From Loxodes magnus (Eukaryota > Ciliophora > Karyorelictea > Loxodida > Loxodidae), in the NCBI GenBank assembly GCA_946699065.1, contig CAMPDV010001268.1:62001-126000 (forward strand): DNA of 64,000 nucleotides, read 5' to 3'. The translations under genes were made by a program, and so were the position numbers. The notes beneath the pieces were generated by a model. The model searched no databases. It had not been told where the DNA came from and saw nothing but the letters and a program-made list of their open reading frames with translations. Positions 12,249 through 24,982 of the stretch are shown in pieces (within the stretch, counting starts at the first letter, position 1; every line of letters begins with the position of its first letter).

Positions 12249-12929
12249 TCATTCTGCTTATTCTTCTCTTTGATCCTTCCTACAAATAGGACATTCAGCT
12301 TTAATATAAAGTCATTCACTTATACAGGTAAAGTGGAAATTATGACTACACTTTAATTTCAAAATCACTTGACCTTTTACCATTAAATCATGACAAATTG
12401 CACAGTTCTCTTCTTTAACTTGGTCAGCTTTTTATATCTTAGTTATCTCCCATTACGTCATACCTACTTACATTCTACATATCCCGTTATTTTCCATATC
12501 TTAGTCATTTTATAATAAAGAAAGTTAAAGGTCTAACCTTCTTCTAGTATCCTATTCTCCTTTATTTAAAATAAGGAATAGAATAACTAGGAATTGGAAG
12601 CATTGGTATATTAAAAAGTTAACCATTAAAAGTCGAAGATAGTTCTATAAGTCCTTAAATAAGTGCTAAGTATTCATATAGTATCAGGCTAAAAGGCTAT
12701 TCAAGTAGTTTAAGAACTTTAATAAGAGGTTTCCATACCAATCTTGATCTTCTACTTTAATACAAAATGGCTTACAAACTATTCATAAGTAAGACAGCTA
12801 TAAGAGCAAAGTAGATCATATGTATCAGATATCTGAGTAGATAGAGATAATACTAAAAGAACAAATGCTAAAGAAGGATTCAATTAAGAACAGGGACAGC
12901 AAAATAAAGCTTAAGCACAGTGCATTCAT
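12249..12929 (-). CDS. Multi-pass membrane RING-H2 E3 ubiquitin ligase, copy 2
   Basis: 226 residues from the ATG with complement at 12927-12929 to the TGA with complement at 12249-12251. It begins [20 protein letters not shown], a hydrophobic N-terminus that aligns with copy 3. Further spans follow, with DIWYIWSTLLL matching NKWYFWTIFALL in copy 1 and KFLNYLNSLLAWYYMNTQHL matching [16 protein letters not shown] in copy 3. The finger reads ENCAICHDLM, then KCSHNFHFTCISEW, then ECPICRKDQ: all eight zinc ligands are present (C-x2-C, C-x-H-x2-H-x2-C, C-x2-C). The protein ends 10 residues after the last ligand pair. It sits head-to-tail with copy 3, whose open frame runs into this start codon. 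Role inferred: membrane-anchored ubiquitin ligase; substrate unknown. Confidence 0.9.
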
Positions 12930-14158
12930 ATTTGTTATATATCAAGTTTTAGAACCTATTCTTATTTAAATCTAAATACCTTTAATAATTATGATAATAG
13001 CTAAAATAGAAGATAGTTACATTAGATTTTAATGAGGAGAAGTTAGTAAGATATATATAGTTAGTTTAAGCTTACATTTAAAGAAATGATGGTTAGATTT
13101 AAAGACCAATGTTCTAATTCCTAAAAATAAAGAATCAATTTTACTTTCTATTTCAAGTCTCTTTCTTCATAAAGATCTCTCATTATATTCCAGTCTTAAG
13201 CATCCAAATCTATATTAAATATACGAGAAACTTGAGAATGCTTTGCTTAAATATACTTCTACTCTTAAAACTAGCTTACTTACCCTCTTATGATTCTAAT
13301 GTGTATCATATTTAAACTTTAAGTTTTAAGTATAGAAAAGAAATTAATTGAAGAAAGTGGAGCTTAGGGCTATTTATAGTTATTGATAAGACTTTTTACT
13401 AGTGTTACATTTATTTTGGTAGATATAATAAACTAATAAAAGTATTAACAAGCAGCAAACTTATTTCTTTAGTCAAACTAAGATTCTCTCTAATCCTTTC
13501 TACAGATAGGACATATAGAGTTAATAGAAAGCCATTCACTTATACAGTAAAAGTGGAAATTATGACTGCAATTTAATGTAGAAATAGCTTATCGTTTTTC
13601 CATTTTCTCATGACAGATAGTACAGTTTTCTTCATATGATAACTGATAGGTTACTCTTATTTGATCTATTTCTAACTGACTCATTCCATTCTAATGTTCT
13701 ATATCTTAGTTTTCCCCTAAACTCTATTCATATTCTAGTAAAGGAGATTGTAGATCTTAATTATCTCTATCTTACTATTTCTATTCTGTTATTTTCCATA
13801 TAATGAACAATACTAAAAATGCCTATAAACATTAATACGCCAAAAAGACAAACATCCAAAGCTCAAGACTCTGGGCTATTTACTGAGGTAGATTAGTTCT
13901 ATCCATATAATGCTAAGCTACAAAATGATTAAGGTAGTTAAAGAACTTTAGTCCTAGATGCTTATACCATCATTGTTCTTCTAAATAGTCTCATCACATA
14001 GTAAACCCTAATCATAAGTAAAGCCAAATTATAATTAAAGTGGTGCAAAGGTATCATTCATCTAAATACTAATAGACTACTTATTTGGTTTCAACTGATA
14101 GGAATAATTCTATAGAGTAAGCAAAAGCGTAAAGATAGAATAAACACTTAATATTCAT
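12926..14158 (-). CDS. Multi-pass membrane RING-H2 E3 ubiquitin ligase, copy 3 (3' end uncertain)
   Basis: Starts [20 protein letters not shown] at the ATG with complement at 14156-14158, aligning with the start of copy 2. Spans include [20 protein letters not shown] and [21 protein letters not shown] linker rich in Gln and Asp leads to GMSQLEIDQ and the finger [10 protein letters not shown], then [14 protein letters not shown], then CPICRKDQ (about 13620-13480), with all eight ligands intact. Unlike its paralogs there is no TGA soon after the finger. The frame stays open to a TGA at 12926-12928 that overlaps the copy 2 ATG. Part of that extension (13200-13140, [19 protein letters not shown]) looks coding, so copy 3 may carry an extra C-terminal region. 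Alternatively the true stop is hidden by an unrecognised intron. The RING part is certain; the 3' end is not. Confidence 0.8.
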
Positions 14159-14169
14159 TTTTTATAGTA

Positions 14170-15251
14170 TAGCACTATTAAAGCAGCTTATACTAATATA
14201 ACTTCTCTAATACTTCAATTAAAAACTAGGTACTCTATATTAATAGCGAAAAGTAAAAAGATTAGATTGAGAGTTATATTACTAAGAGTAGATAATGCTG
14301 CTATAATACCTAGTCTAAATTGTCTGATTATGCTACAATAGATGATAATTATAAAGTTTCAGTGATATCTGATAAAGGACATTTGGAACTTAAGATTCTT
14401 AAGCTGACTAAATTCACTTATATATAAAAAAGAATCCTAAATACCCTAAATAACTTTTAATAGCTATAGTAATATTCCATTTAAAATTTAGCTTGATGGC
14501 TATTATATGCATAGATTAGCTTGTAACCTTTAAAATTTCTTCCCATAATAAATATATAGACCTGCATATAAACCTGCATAACTGACTTCTATTACTTTAT
14601 TACCTGATTTGTCTGCGATAAGTTTTATAAGTACTTCTTATATTTAGCTTCTTAAGCTTGATAAAATACTAGTATAGTGACTTTTATTTAAAGTTGTATA
14701 AATATATTTGGTTTAATAAAGTAGATAGTTAATTACAAATACTCTTGTCGATGTAGTAGGTATTAGTGATTATTAGCGCTTGATTTAGTTAGTCTATCCA
14801 TTATTATAGCAAGAATTCTTCTTAAGCAAATCTATTATCTTAAAACCTTCTATTTAGTTTAACTTTAGCTTAAAGAGATAGTAGTAAAGTAGGAGTTAGA
14901 ATAGTAAATTATGAAGCTAATCATTTATAGGCAGCATCTATAATAGAGAAGATAAGAAAGTTAGTTTATTCTAGAGATATGGCTGAGTTTTATAAAACTA
15001 TCTTAGATAACTAGGGTTATTAGTACTAGGTATATATCTTTAAGCAAGTGTTTCTAAATATATCAAACTCACAAGAAAATCTAGAAGGAATATTTAATTA
15101 ACTTAATATTGAGGAATTTAAAACAGACTAACCAAATAAAGGAACTACTTATAAAGATAAAATTCATTATGCTTGTATTCTTAAAATCAACTATAAAGAG
15201 GCAAACTTACTGCTCACCAAGCTGCTTTAAATTTACAATTGCTAAACTTGA
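14170..15251 (+). CDS. Hypothetical membrane-associated protein with a 17-nt intron; start not found
   Basis: From about 14170 one frame reads INSEKQKDQIESYITKSRQC, then DDNYKVSVISDKGHLELKIL and hydrophobic stretches around LPIINIQTCIQTCITDFYYF. Removing a 17-nt GT-AG intron (14760-14776) joins it to VGVRIVNYEANHLQAASIIE and YSRDMAEFYKTILDNQGYQY, ending in TGA 15249-15251. No ATG occurs in the first segment, so a short upstream exon is likely missing. The upstream edge lies against the start of RING copy 3 (divergent). From about 15200 to 15560 another frame carries Cys-rich text (RQTYCSPSCFKFTIAKLDDS, CRLECYHCLCF). That implies the gene may continue after a further frame change, but no GT-AG intron of the right length is visible. 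No family recognised. Confidence 0.6.
14760..14776 (+). other. 17-nt spliceosomal intron
   Basis: GTATTAGTGATTATTAG has GT-AG ends. Its length (2 modulo 3) exactly accounts for the change from the upstream coding frame to the downstream one. The junction rebuilds a Ser codon followed by AWFSQSIHYYSKNSS-type text. Confidence 0.7.
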
Positions 15252-15560
15252 TGATAGTAACTCATTTAGATAAAATATTGAAGTATGTCGTTTAGAATGC
15301 TACCATTGTCTATGTTTCGTTAAATTTTAGTTGATATGTGGTTTTAATTACACTTAGTGGAGCTTTAAAGAAAAAAAGAATATAAGCAAAGAGCTTTTCT
15401 AGAACTAAGTATAATAATAAAAGTAGCAGACAAATGAAATAAAGAATAATTACCACTTTTATACCTTTTGGCTAATGCCTCGACACATAAAATACAATCT
15501 TATTTTCTAAATTTATACAATGCTATATTCCTTCTGGATGAGTTTCCTAGCTATAATATC

Positions 15561-16665
15561 TTTATATTTTTATTTTCTTAAGCAATTCTAGAAGAAAAAT
15601 CATTTAAGCTTTAAAAATTTTTTGGTTTAGAGATACTTTTGTCACATTTTAATTGAAGGATGCTTCTGAAAAAATCTATTATTAGACATCATAATCTTAA
15701 AGTTAAATAATGAAAAAAGGGATCGAAATTACATATCCATTACTAAGGATAAATGAAAGACACTATTTTTCTTGCCTTCTTCACTTTATTTATCAGTTGC
15801 TTAGACAAATGATTATAAAGAGCTGAACTTAGCTATCTTTCAAAGTGTGAGAGTATAAATAAAATATAAATAAGATTTAAACTAGCATTTCATTCTATTC
15901 TCTTGATATCATTCTTATAACTACCAACCTTAAACACTCTTAATATATAATTTCAATCTTCATACAAAGAGATCTAACTTAGAATTTATAAAAAATGAAA
16001 GAAGTTTAATTTAGCAAGTAGAAGGAGTAATAAAGAATAAATAGCAACTGATTATATCTAATAATTTTAAGCTATCCTTACTAAATCTATTCTTATATAA
16101 AGCTAAATAACCTTGCTAGACTTTAGATTTATATTATATAGATATTTTAGTTTTCTATTATGCAATACTTATCACATAGAGCTATATTCTTCAATAACTA
16201 TCTTCAAAGATATAAATTCTAAATTTTATTGAGTATATAGAAGTTTACTAAGTTGACTTTAATTGATGTATAATTACCATTAAAGCATCTCATTATAGTA
16301 AATTTTTAAATCATAAAAACTTCTCTAGTAAAGGAATAGGCAAGTAAGACAGCTTAAGCATCAGTTAAATTATTTATTTGCCACAAACTTTAATTCACAA
16401 AATGTTTCTTAAATATCTAAATGCTACTAACTTATTTTTAAAACTCTTAAAGTTGGCTTAGACTTAGCTTTTATATTAATAATACTTTTTCTTTTTTGTG
16501 AAACTTCTTCATTTTAAAAGTTGATTACGTTGTTAATTTGATTACTCCATATTAATTTTTTAACTAGTACTTGAAATTAAGCAATGAAAGAATCTAATAA
16601 CTTTATCGTTTAACCTAATTAAAAATTTAAAACAGCTGAGTATTTTTGATTGGCGCTTTCGATTC
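15561..16665. other. No gene supported
   Basis: AT-rich DNA. The minus-strand frame of the receptor gene stays open beyond its presumed TGA at 16666 down to about 16204 and includes some protein-like runs (LTDAQAVLLAYSFTRE). A longer receptor tail is therefore possible. Nothing else is defensible. Confidence 0.4.
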
Positions 16666-19600
16666 TCAAATCACATCACTAACTTCAAGATTGGATTACT
16701 TATTCTTCACTTTAACAAAGTTCTACAATTATTAATCAGTAATGAATAGATCCATTTTGGTATTTTCTCTTATAAGCTATATCTCATTAACCTTTAGCTA
16801 CTCAGTAGTAACATACTCTAAACTATCTTCCTTTTCAAAAAAGTTGTTTTTAATAACTTTTATTTCCTCTATATTTCCTTCCTAACTCTCCGCTTTCTCT
16901 TTCTTAACTGGAGAAAGAGTAACTTCGTCTAGAGTTGTGTTCTACTAGAAATGCTTAACATTTTACTTAGAGTCATTTAAATTTACAGTTCCTTCTAGTT
17001 CAGCAAAGGTAATTTCATTTTTGATACTAGAACCAATAAATGACTAGCCCAAATAAACTGCGTCAAAGCGTTAGCTTTAGAAAGTTTTATTTTTCTAAAA
17101 GTTTTTTGTTGATTAATGTTCAAGATTTAGTAAGTAATCTGGAGAGTTTAGCTGCTCTTAGGTCTGCGCTTTCCTAATGCTCTTATTAATATCCTGCTGT
17201 CTTATGAAATTTTTAATCAGCTAGTCTGAGGGTTTAAGCTAAAAGGCTCATCTGAAGATCTCCACTTTACTAATAGTCTGAGTAATTAGAAGGTTAGGAG
17301 ACTTCAATTGTAGGAACAGTCCAACTAAGATTAATAAGAAAATGCCTAAAAAAAGCAAAATAATGTAGATCTTCTTAGAGAATTAGTCCTCACAGTAAAC
17401 TCTAGCTAGTATTAAGCAAGCGTTGTAAATCGCACACAGCTATAAGATTATCCTTAATATGTTTATTCTAACGTAGTTACTATGATTTCACTATTTTGAT
17501 ACTATTGGAAAAAGTACGTTCAGAAATAGATAAAGTATACTGTGAAGCTTCTTATACCTTTCTTGAAAGCAAATAAAGTTAGCAATGAATAGCGCTTTAA
17601 ATAAGAGGAGAAGAGTATTGAAGCTATTTTTGTATCTTATTTTTAGTATGTTTCCTCAAAGTTCTTATCAGACTGAGCAAAATGCGATTGATGTTGATAC
17701 GAATTACACTAAACTTAAGGAACATAAAACTACCATGAATAGATGAGAATCTTTCCAGCAATTTCAATAGCAGTCTTTATGGTAGAAGGATTCAGTGAAG
17801 CTCAGATTTGAATTTTTATTTTAGTCATAAGCTTCAGTACATACAAAGACATCAACGAGATTTAGAACTACAGGAAAGTATAAGAACTAGCAAATAACTT
17901 GCATAGAGTAATAAGCGATGATTCCTATTTTTCTCAATACTCATTTCTTAGAAAATTCTCATCTACATAAAATAGCAATAACTCGAAGTGTTTAAAGCTA
18001 AGTAATACCAATAGCAAGAGCGTGATTATAAATTTAATTGTCTTTTGGTCATCCCAGGAGCTTGACTAAATCTAGCCTAAAGAAGTACTTTACAAATTCT
18101 ACTTTATTGCCAAATATTTCTAAATCAGGCGATATAGAGATTGTCTAAAGGACATCCATGAAAACGATTAAAATATAGTAAAAGTCAACTGTCGACATAA
18201 AGACTTATATCTCTAATTTTTTAATTGTGAACTTTCTTCTTTTAATTAAGTATCAAATTGTCAGTAGATTAATTCATAAAACGATAATTAGCATTGCTAT
18301 AAAAACAACTCTTTATCCATCATCAAAATATTTCCTCTCTTTATCTTTAAAAGGACAGTTCATTATTCATTAATCCTAAAACTATCACACATTCTCAGTG
18401 AGTTCGTTACCTCACATTATTGGGTATTAAAAATCTCATACAACGTTACATGTTACACAATATTTTCCTATTTAAGCCATTTATCACTCTGAGGATTTAT
18501 TCTACTTTCTATAGTTCGTAATGTCTTAAGTTAGAGGAGCTCTATCATTTGTCCCAATTTCAATGCTTATTTTTCCACTTGATCCTGTAAATTTTACTTC
18601 TCTCATACTTTGCATTACAATATTAGCATCCAAGTAATTTTCACCATTGTTAATTACATGGTCAAGAGCATATCCACATAAAAGAGCACAATCAAGTTCA
18701 AAGGAAGCAAAACTTGATGCCTCCTCATTTCAGTACAACTCATATGCTTTTTTCATTATTTAGCCTGTTTCTCCTACTCAACTTGAAGGTGTATTATCCA
18801 AAGCACCTCGAAGAACTTCATTTACATTAGGATTGTTAGCTTGTAGCACAGAAGATAAATAAGCTATAATTTAGATCTCAAAATATCCAGCTCTAGCTCC
18901 TAGTTAGTATAAATAGTCAACGATTAATTAAGCTCCTTCTGCATAATGGAATATTATAATAACTCTAGTTTTTTAGTATATTTCACTTACTATTGTCTAC
19001 CAAGCTAACTCTTTATCATTGCTTAAAGGGTCTACCAATTTCTAGTTTTCATTGACTATTTTGATTTCGTAATTTTTGACTTATTACATGAATGTTTCAT
19101 AAAGACCTAGTGATCATGCAGAGTCTGCATAAACCAACCCTATGTTATTTCAGTTGTTCTTTACACATAATAAAGCAGAAACTTATCCTTAAAAAGCTGA
19201 ACTTGGCTTTGTCCTAACATACCAAGGAAATCGTTTAGAATCAGATAAACTAGGAGCTGTGTTTCCCCCAGAAGTGAAGGGAACTATGAAATTTGATTTC
19301 GCATAAAATTCCAATAATTATATAGTGAGCCGACTGCTTGCTGAAATAATGTGTATTAAGCCATACTAATCCTTCATTTTTTATCATTCCCTCGTAACAT
19401 AATCTTAGTCAAATACACTTGCTCCTGTATAAATATATGTTGGCTTGATTTTGTAATATGGTAATATATCGTCTCTGATATTTATCATGTGAAAGCCAAA
19501 GTCTCTTCCCTTGTAATATCCATCTACTCAGCTTATGTAACTACCATCTGCATTGTTATAGTCACGCACTGTCGAAATTAGTAGCTCGTTTTCGTTTTGA

Positions 19601-20556
19601 GAAGGAATGTCAGTTGTATTTGGCGGCCATACTATCTCTTTAAATATTTCTACGGTTTGGTCATTTATAACTCCAACCTAAACTAGCTTAAAGTTCTAAA
19701 CATTAAGTATCTTAAACTAAAGACTCAATAGTTTCTCTTTGTAATTCAGATTAAAAGGTAAATATTATAAAGCTGAGGTTAAAGAGAGTTCCAAGCAATA
19801 AAATTAAAACTCTACCTCATTCAAAGTCACTCTATCGCCAAACTAGAACCCAATTAGTCCATTTACTAGCAGCTAATTTTTCCAAAAGGAACGAGAATAT
19901 CTAAAGCTGAGCAATAGAGCTAATCCCTTTTTATATATTTAAGGGTATTTTATTACATTTTAGAATACTTCAATGTAGTTTTCGTTTAGGAGAAGAATAA
20001 TCTTAGATATTCCATACTCAATTATTAATTAACCTATTTTTTCTTTTTAGTTACTGGAGTCTTTAGGAACGATTCTATAAAAGTTCTTGGCACTTAATCC
20101 TGCTCATATATTTTAAGCTTCTCCTTATTAATAAACCTCACTTATAACTTCTATTTTTGTTCAGTTTAAGTAATGGATAAAAGCAAGCATGTTGTTAGCA
20201 ATATCTTAATCAGAAGGAAGGATAAAAAAAGTTGTGTCTCCTCATTATCGAAGATAATCTTTCTTCTGGACTGAAAAATTTGTTATTTACTTGCGTTCTG
20301 CTAGCTTGGAAATTTGGAAATTGAGCTGAATTTGTTAAGTATAATCAACAATAAAGAATATAGACCTGTCCTCATACTAGACTACTTCTTCAACTTATTC
20401 AATTCTATTCACCTCCTTATAAACGATACTCACAGTCTTCTAGTTATTTTACGCGAATTAAATGAACTGCTATTTCACATAGCGAATATCAAGAGTAAAT
20501 CGTGAGTAAAGCACTAGAAATTGCACTGAACTACACAACACAAAAAGAAGCATCAT
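16666..20556 (-). CDS. Large 7TM receptor with extracellular ligand-binding region (class-C-GPCR-like)
   Basis: One uninterrupted frame of 1296 residues, start codon complement at 20554-20556, stop TGA at 16666-16668 (a later TGA near 16204 is possible). The N-terminus MMLLFVLCSSVQFLVLYSR is a signal peptide. Two type-I periplasmic-binding/ANF-receptor-like stretches follow. One has LAERKQITNFSV, WGDTTFFILPSDQDIANNML and GLSAKNFYRIVPKDSS. Then comes IVWPPNTTDIPSQNENELL and a second stretch (FGFHMINIRDDILPYYKIKP, FPWYVRTKP). A CPF motif (NCPFKDKER) precedes about seven hydrophobic spans. Between spans 3 and 4 lies an EF-hand-like loop, DQNKNSNLSFTE (17791-17826, residues 911-922). The cytosolic tail is acidic/Gln-rich and follows FRWAFQLKPSDQ. 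It aligns with 37467-41552 and 53856-57703 and with the fragment at 46300-47480. Inferred role: a surface chemoreceptor; ligand and coupling unknown. Confidence 0.88.
17791..17826 (-). other. EF-hand-like loop within the receptor 7TM domain
   Basis: Encodes DQNKNSNLSFTE: acidic or amide residues at positions 1, 3, 5, 7 and 9, Leu at 8 and Glu at 12, as in an EF-hand calcium loop, although the Gly at position 6 is Ser here. It is followed by a paired-Cys region (KDCYWNCW) shared with the paralogs. Confidence 0.7.
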
Positions 20557-21424
20557 AATATATAATGATAGCTAGCTTTACATTTTTATTTAATTAAGAT
20601 TATTTTCTCTTTAGAATTACCTAAGTGATTATGATCTACTAGAATAGGTAAATTTAGAAGTATGTATGATAAGAAAACATTATCGTTTCTCACTTTTTAA
20701 ATGGAGTTTTTAATTCAGTTCTGATGTACAAATTTCCCTCTTTGAAATGAGTTTGTTGGCAATATATTCTGTAACTATCCGATACTCTTAAAACTAATTA
20801 AAAGCTATATTAACAAATATTTAATCAATGTATTCTTCTTTATATTAAGCTTTATATTATAAGAATATAAAAAACTTCTTTGGCTTTCTTAATTTTTGGA
20901 GGAGTCAGAACACTTAAAATATTTATCAATTGGCACCTTTCTTTGGTATAATTAATAGAGGAGTGCATATTTTTATAGTAGTCACTTTTATCTTAACTTT
21001 CATCTGAATAAGACTTTAACGATAAGCTAGTAGTTATAAAATTAAAGTTGATTTCAATTAAATTAATAATGCTGAACTTCCTAATTTAACCCTATCTTTA
21101 TGATATAGCCTTTATTACAATAATAAGAGTATTTGTACATGCTTATCCTTTTAAAGCTTTTACATTTATATTACCTTAAGGAAATTAATTTCTATAAAAA
21201 CCCATAAAGTAATGTCATTAATGTTTTAATTACTTTAGTTGACTTATATAGGATATAATCTATTTATTCTAATTGAGCTTTGCAAATATCTACTCTGTTC
21301 TTATTTACTGCTGTTGCTTGCTAGTAGTTAAAAGATTATAGGGTTAACAATTTTTGTTCCTACACTCTTAAAATTTCTTAGTGAGCTGGTTTTAAATTGT
21401 CGCTTCGTTCTGAAAAACAAGAGT
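20557..21424. other. No gene supported
   Basis: AT-rich DNA upstream of the receptor start. The short plus-strand open stretch at 20314-20505 is an antisense shadow of the receptor N-terminus. I see no other feature. Confidence 0.5.
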
Positions 21425-21660
21425 TTTAGGTTTGCTACTTCACCTGATATTTGATAAGCTATAATTGTAAGGATTGGTAATGGTAGATATTTACTGATGT
21501 TATGTTTTACTAATTAATTTTCTCTCTTAATTATGCTTCTTCTTCCTTATTATTTGGTACTTGCTAATATCTTTAGCGCTTAGATAAAGATGATAGAAGA
21601 GAGTTTAATTAGAGCATTAGGATCTTAAATTTAGTTGTTATATAGCTCAATGAAACGCTA
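21425..21660 (+). CDS. Possible membrane-protein fragment
   Basis: One frame reads ATSPDIWQAIIVRIGNGRYL and then a hydrophobic run (LLMLCFTNQFSLLIMLLLPY) and IKMIEESLIRALGS. The composition is better than the surroundings, but no start, end or family can be given. It could be chance. Confidence 0.25.
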
Positions 21661-23634
21661 ATATATACCCAGCCATTTAACATAATCAAAGCTTGACTAT
21701 ATATTTAGAAGTTTATTCTCCAACTTTTAGCATATTTTCAGTATAGAAAATTGAACTATCACTATAGATATAAATCCATTAGACTAGTAAGTTACTCTTA
21801 AGATTTCAAAGGAACAACGAGAAAATATATAACTAGTATGCTTTCAAGCAAAGGCTAATTTTATAAAGAACAGTTAATAAAGATTATCTATAAAGCTCAC
21901 TTTGGATTAATGCTAAAAGCTGTTCTCAAAGTAGCAGATAATATAGGTATTTACTAAATCAAAAGCTTGATTAAAAAGCATAGATTAGAGACTAATTTAA
22001 AGCTATTAAAATATAAAGGAAGCTTTTTTAAATAAGCTTAAGCTTTTAAATGTTCTTTTAAGCTAACAGAACTGGTTTAATTATTTTCTCTACATAATAT
22101 GCTAAATTTTATTTTCATAAGAGCCTTTAAAAGGAAATTAAGAAAAAGTAATTAATAAGTTTCTTAATCAATTAAATTAGGCTCATTAGATTTAATAATT
22201 TATACCTATCTCTTAATTAATATAAAGTCTATAAATAAGGGAAATTGTCAAAAACCTTAAAGAGGTAAAATAAAATAAATACTTGCTTAAAGAAAAGACA
22301 CTAAAAGCTGTTCTACAGCCATAAGATAATATCATTTTAAAGCTGAGAGTTATTAGTAGGATAGTTGGCTTTTTTCCTTCGTTTTTCTTTATTAATAAGT
22401 TCCTTCAAAGTTACCTAGTTGAAAATATTTCACTTTTAAGTATTTTACTCTTTTTCTAGATCAACACTTATAAGCTTCATCTATTATGTCATCCTCTTTC
22501 TTATGCCTTCTGATTGCTTATAAAATCAACTAGATAACAAATCTCAATTATATTCCTATAAGTAGATTTTGAAAGTAGTGGTTGTATAAGTTAACTATAC
22601 AATCTTCAAAAGCCTCTCGATAATATAGTTAAATAATTGGTATTGCAGTTTATAGTATTTGGACTTAGAAAATAGTAAAAGCTAAATTAATTTGTAAGTT
22701 ATAAAGGAAGTGTCTTCATAATTAACTAAGAACTGCTTACTATTTTAAAGGATATAAGTATGCTTAATTTGAACTATTTAACAGTAAGTTATGCTTAAAC
22801 TTAGCAATAATAGAAAGATAAGCAGAGAAAATAGAGAGAAGCTTAAGTATAAGAGATTAAGCAAAAAAGAAAGGCTTTAATTTAGATAAAAGAATAATGA
22901 ACTCCTTAGAAATATTAAATGCTAAACCTGTAAAAAAAATCTTAGAAATAAAGAATAAACTGGATAACTAAGAATCTTAGGATTATAATTATGATATTTG
23001 AAAGCCGATTTAATAGTAGAAATGATAAGGCTAGATTTGTATAATAATAAGCTTTTAAAATAAATAAACTGAAACTTAAAAAAAAGCATGAATAAAGCTA
23101 GAGTAAAAGAAGATATTTATTACATAATTGGATATTAAATTTAGGTGGTACTCTTTAATTTAAGGATTAACAAACGCTATCTAATTTTTTTCATAAGAAG
23201 CAATACATTAAAGCATCTTTCTCTTAATTTCTTTATTGTTTTTAAATCCTTATTTTCTTAAAAATGCTGAGAATGGATTAAGCCAATAATCATAACTTAA
23301 TAAAATAAAGATACTTAGCTAAATCTCTATTATACCAAGTTTATTCAATAACAGCAAAGTATATTTAATCCTGGATTTTCGTATAAATTGCCTACAGCTA
23401 TCATATTAAAATTGTAGTAAGATTTGACTAATATATAAATAGATCCATGTAATATCTATTACATTTAGAAATTTATTTTAACCTTGATAGTTATCATTAA
23501 CTATAAAAATAGCAACTCTAAAATAAATACCGCTAAAGTACTTCTTATATACAAACTATTACAGCTTTAGATAAGTTTGCTTATTCTCATAGATAGACTT
23601 ATGCTAAATCAAATCTTTATCCAACTTCATTTCT
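21661..23634. other. No gene supported
   Basis: About 2 kb of AT-rich DNA in which no frame on either strand has sustained protein texture. I see no repeats or RNA genes. Confidence 0.4.
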
Positions 23635-24982
23635 TCATTATAAGCTATGGGTAGTAAGAACTAATACAATTATTTAGTTTACCTTGTCTGTATTTTATTT
23701 TAATTGAAAATGTACTTTAGTTTATAAATTAAAAACAAGCTAGCATCTCAAAGGCTTATAGCTTTATTAACTTTAAATATAAAAAATAGTATAATTAGCA
23801 CATTTATCTTCACTTCTTCTTTCTTCTTTTTTAAGTACTGTTAATTTAGCTTTATAAGCCAATAAATTAAGATAAAGCTTTAACTGATCAAACTTAAATA
23901 TCTTCATCACTAATATGTTCTAAACCTAGAATATTAGCTATTATTAATACCCAATCTCTCTGTTTTATTCTAAATGACAGTTTAATATGCTTTATATGTA
24001 GCTTTTAATATCTACCTTAAGCTTTAAAAACTAATTTGTAATTTCGTCTCTAATTACTTTTTCCAATAAGCCATTCAGTAAATCGTCAATCTATTGTATA
24101 TAATCGGATTGCTTTAATTGCTTTTAGGCTATAACTAATTTAGAATGATCATATATGACAATTAGGTAGTTAGAGAGTGCCAATTTAGTAATCTATTAAA
24201 AGAAAATTGAAATATACCTTTGTAAAGGCTATTTAACTTTTAAGTGTTGTGACTAAATCAAAACTGAGATATCATAATTTTAATGGATTAACTCAAGTAT
24301 TTCTATCAGTTTAATCACATTCTTTATCTTTCTTACCATATAGATACAGATCAGTTCTTAAGACTTTTTATGCTCTTTGGTTATAGAATCTAACTTTAAC
24401 CGGTTTATTTTGTATGGTTATATATGATGATATCTCATTCCTTCCTTGAAATATTTAGAGGACTAAAAAGGTTAACATTTTAACTAAATTCAAATTTGGA
24501 TTATTAAGCAAGGTCTTAGCCTTTATTTTTCTCTCAATAGAGATTGATTTCTCTCCCCTTTAACCTTTAGTGCTTTCTGCTATTTCCTTCTACCTACATA
24601 GTTATTATGGTAATCTTTATTTAAATAAAGCATTTATTCCTCTAGAAAATTAATTGAAGCATCATACTTAAAAGACTAAAATAATAAAACAGTAAGCATA
24701 ATACGCTTGTTTATATAAATTAATTAGCTATATCTCAGTAGCATCTTTCTTAGAATAGAATATCACCTAACTTATTAAATAAAATTCTTTGAACTATAAT
24801 AATTAAATATTTTAAATTAATCAGAAAGAGTTTTTGATTCAATTATCTAGCTAATTATGTATTAATTAAAACCTATTTCTATTATACGTCTATAAGCAGA
24901 GTAAAGAGATAGTTAGCTGCATGCTTATAGTTTTCTTTACTTTTGGGCTTTTTATTCATATTTATAACTATCGAACTATATG
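23635..24982 (-). CDS. Gln-rich hypothetical protein (about 450 aa), start not fixed
   Basis: One minus frame gives sustained protein-like text from about 24980 to the TGA with complement at 23635-23637. Examples are AYRRIIEIGFNQYIISQIIE, KYDASINFLEEQMLYLNKDY, KVKGERNQSLLREKQRL and QQIDDLLNGLLEKVIRDEIT. Helical, charged and Gln-rich, it resembles a scaffold or tethering protein, but no family was recognised. An overlapping frame also reads plausibly over part of the region (starting MNKKPKSKENYKHAANYL), which shows how weak open-frame evidence is in this genome. The first in-frame ATG inside the good text is at 24744; an upstream start was not found. Confidence 0.5.

Noticed and set aside
20314-20505. 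Plus-strand stop-free stretch
   Set aside because: It is antisense to the well-supported N-terminal part of the minus-strand receptor.
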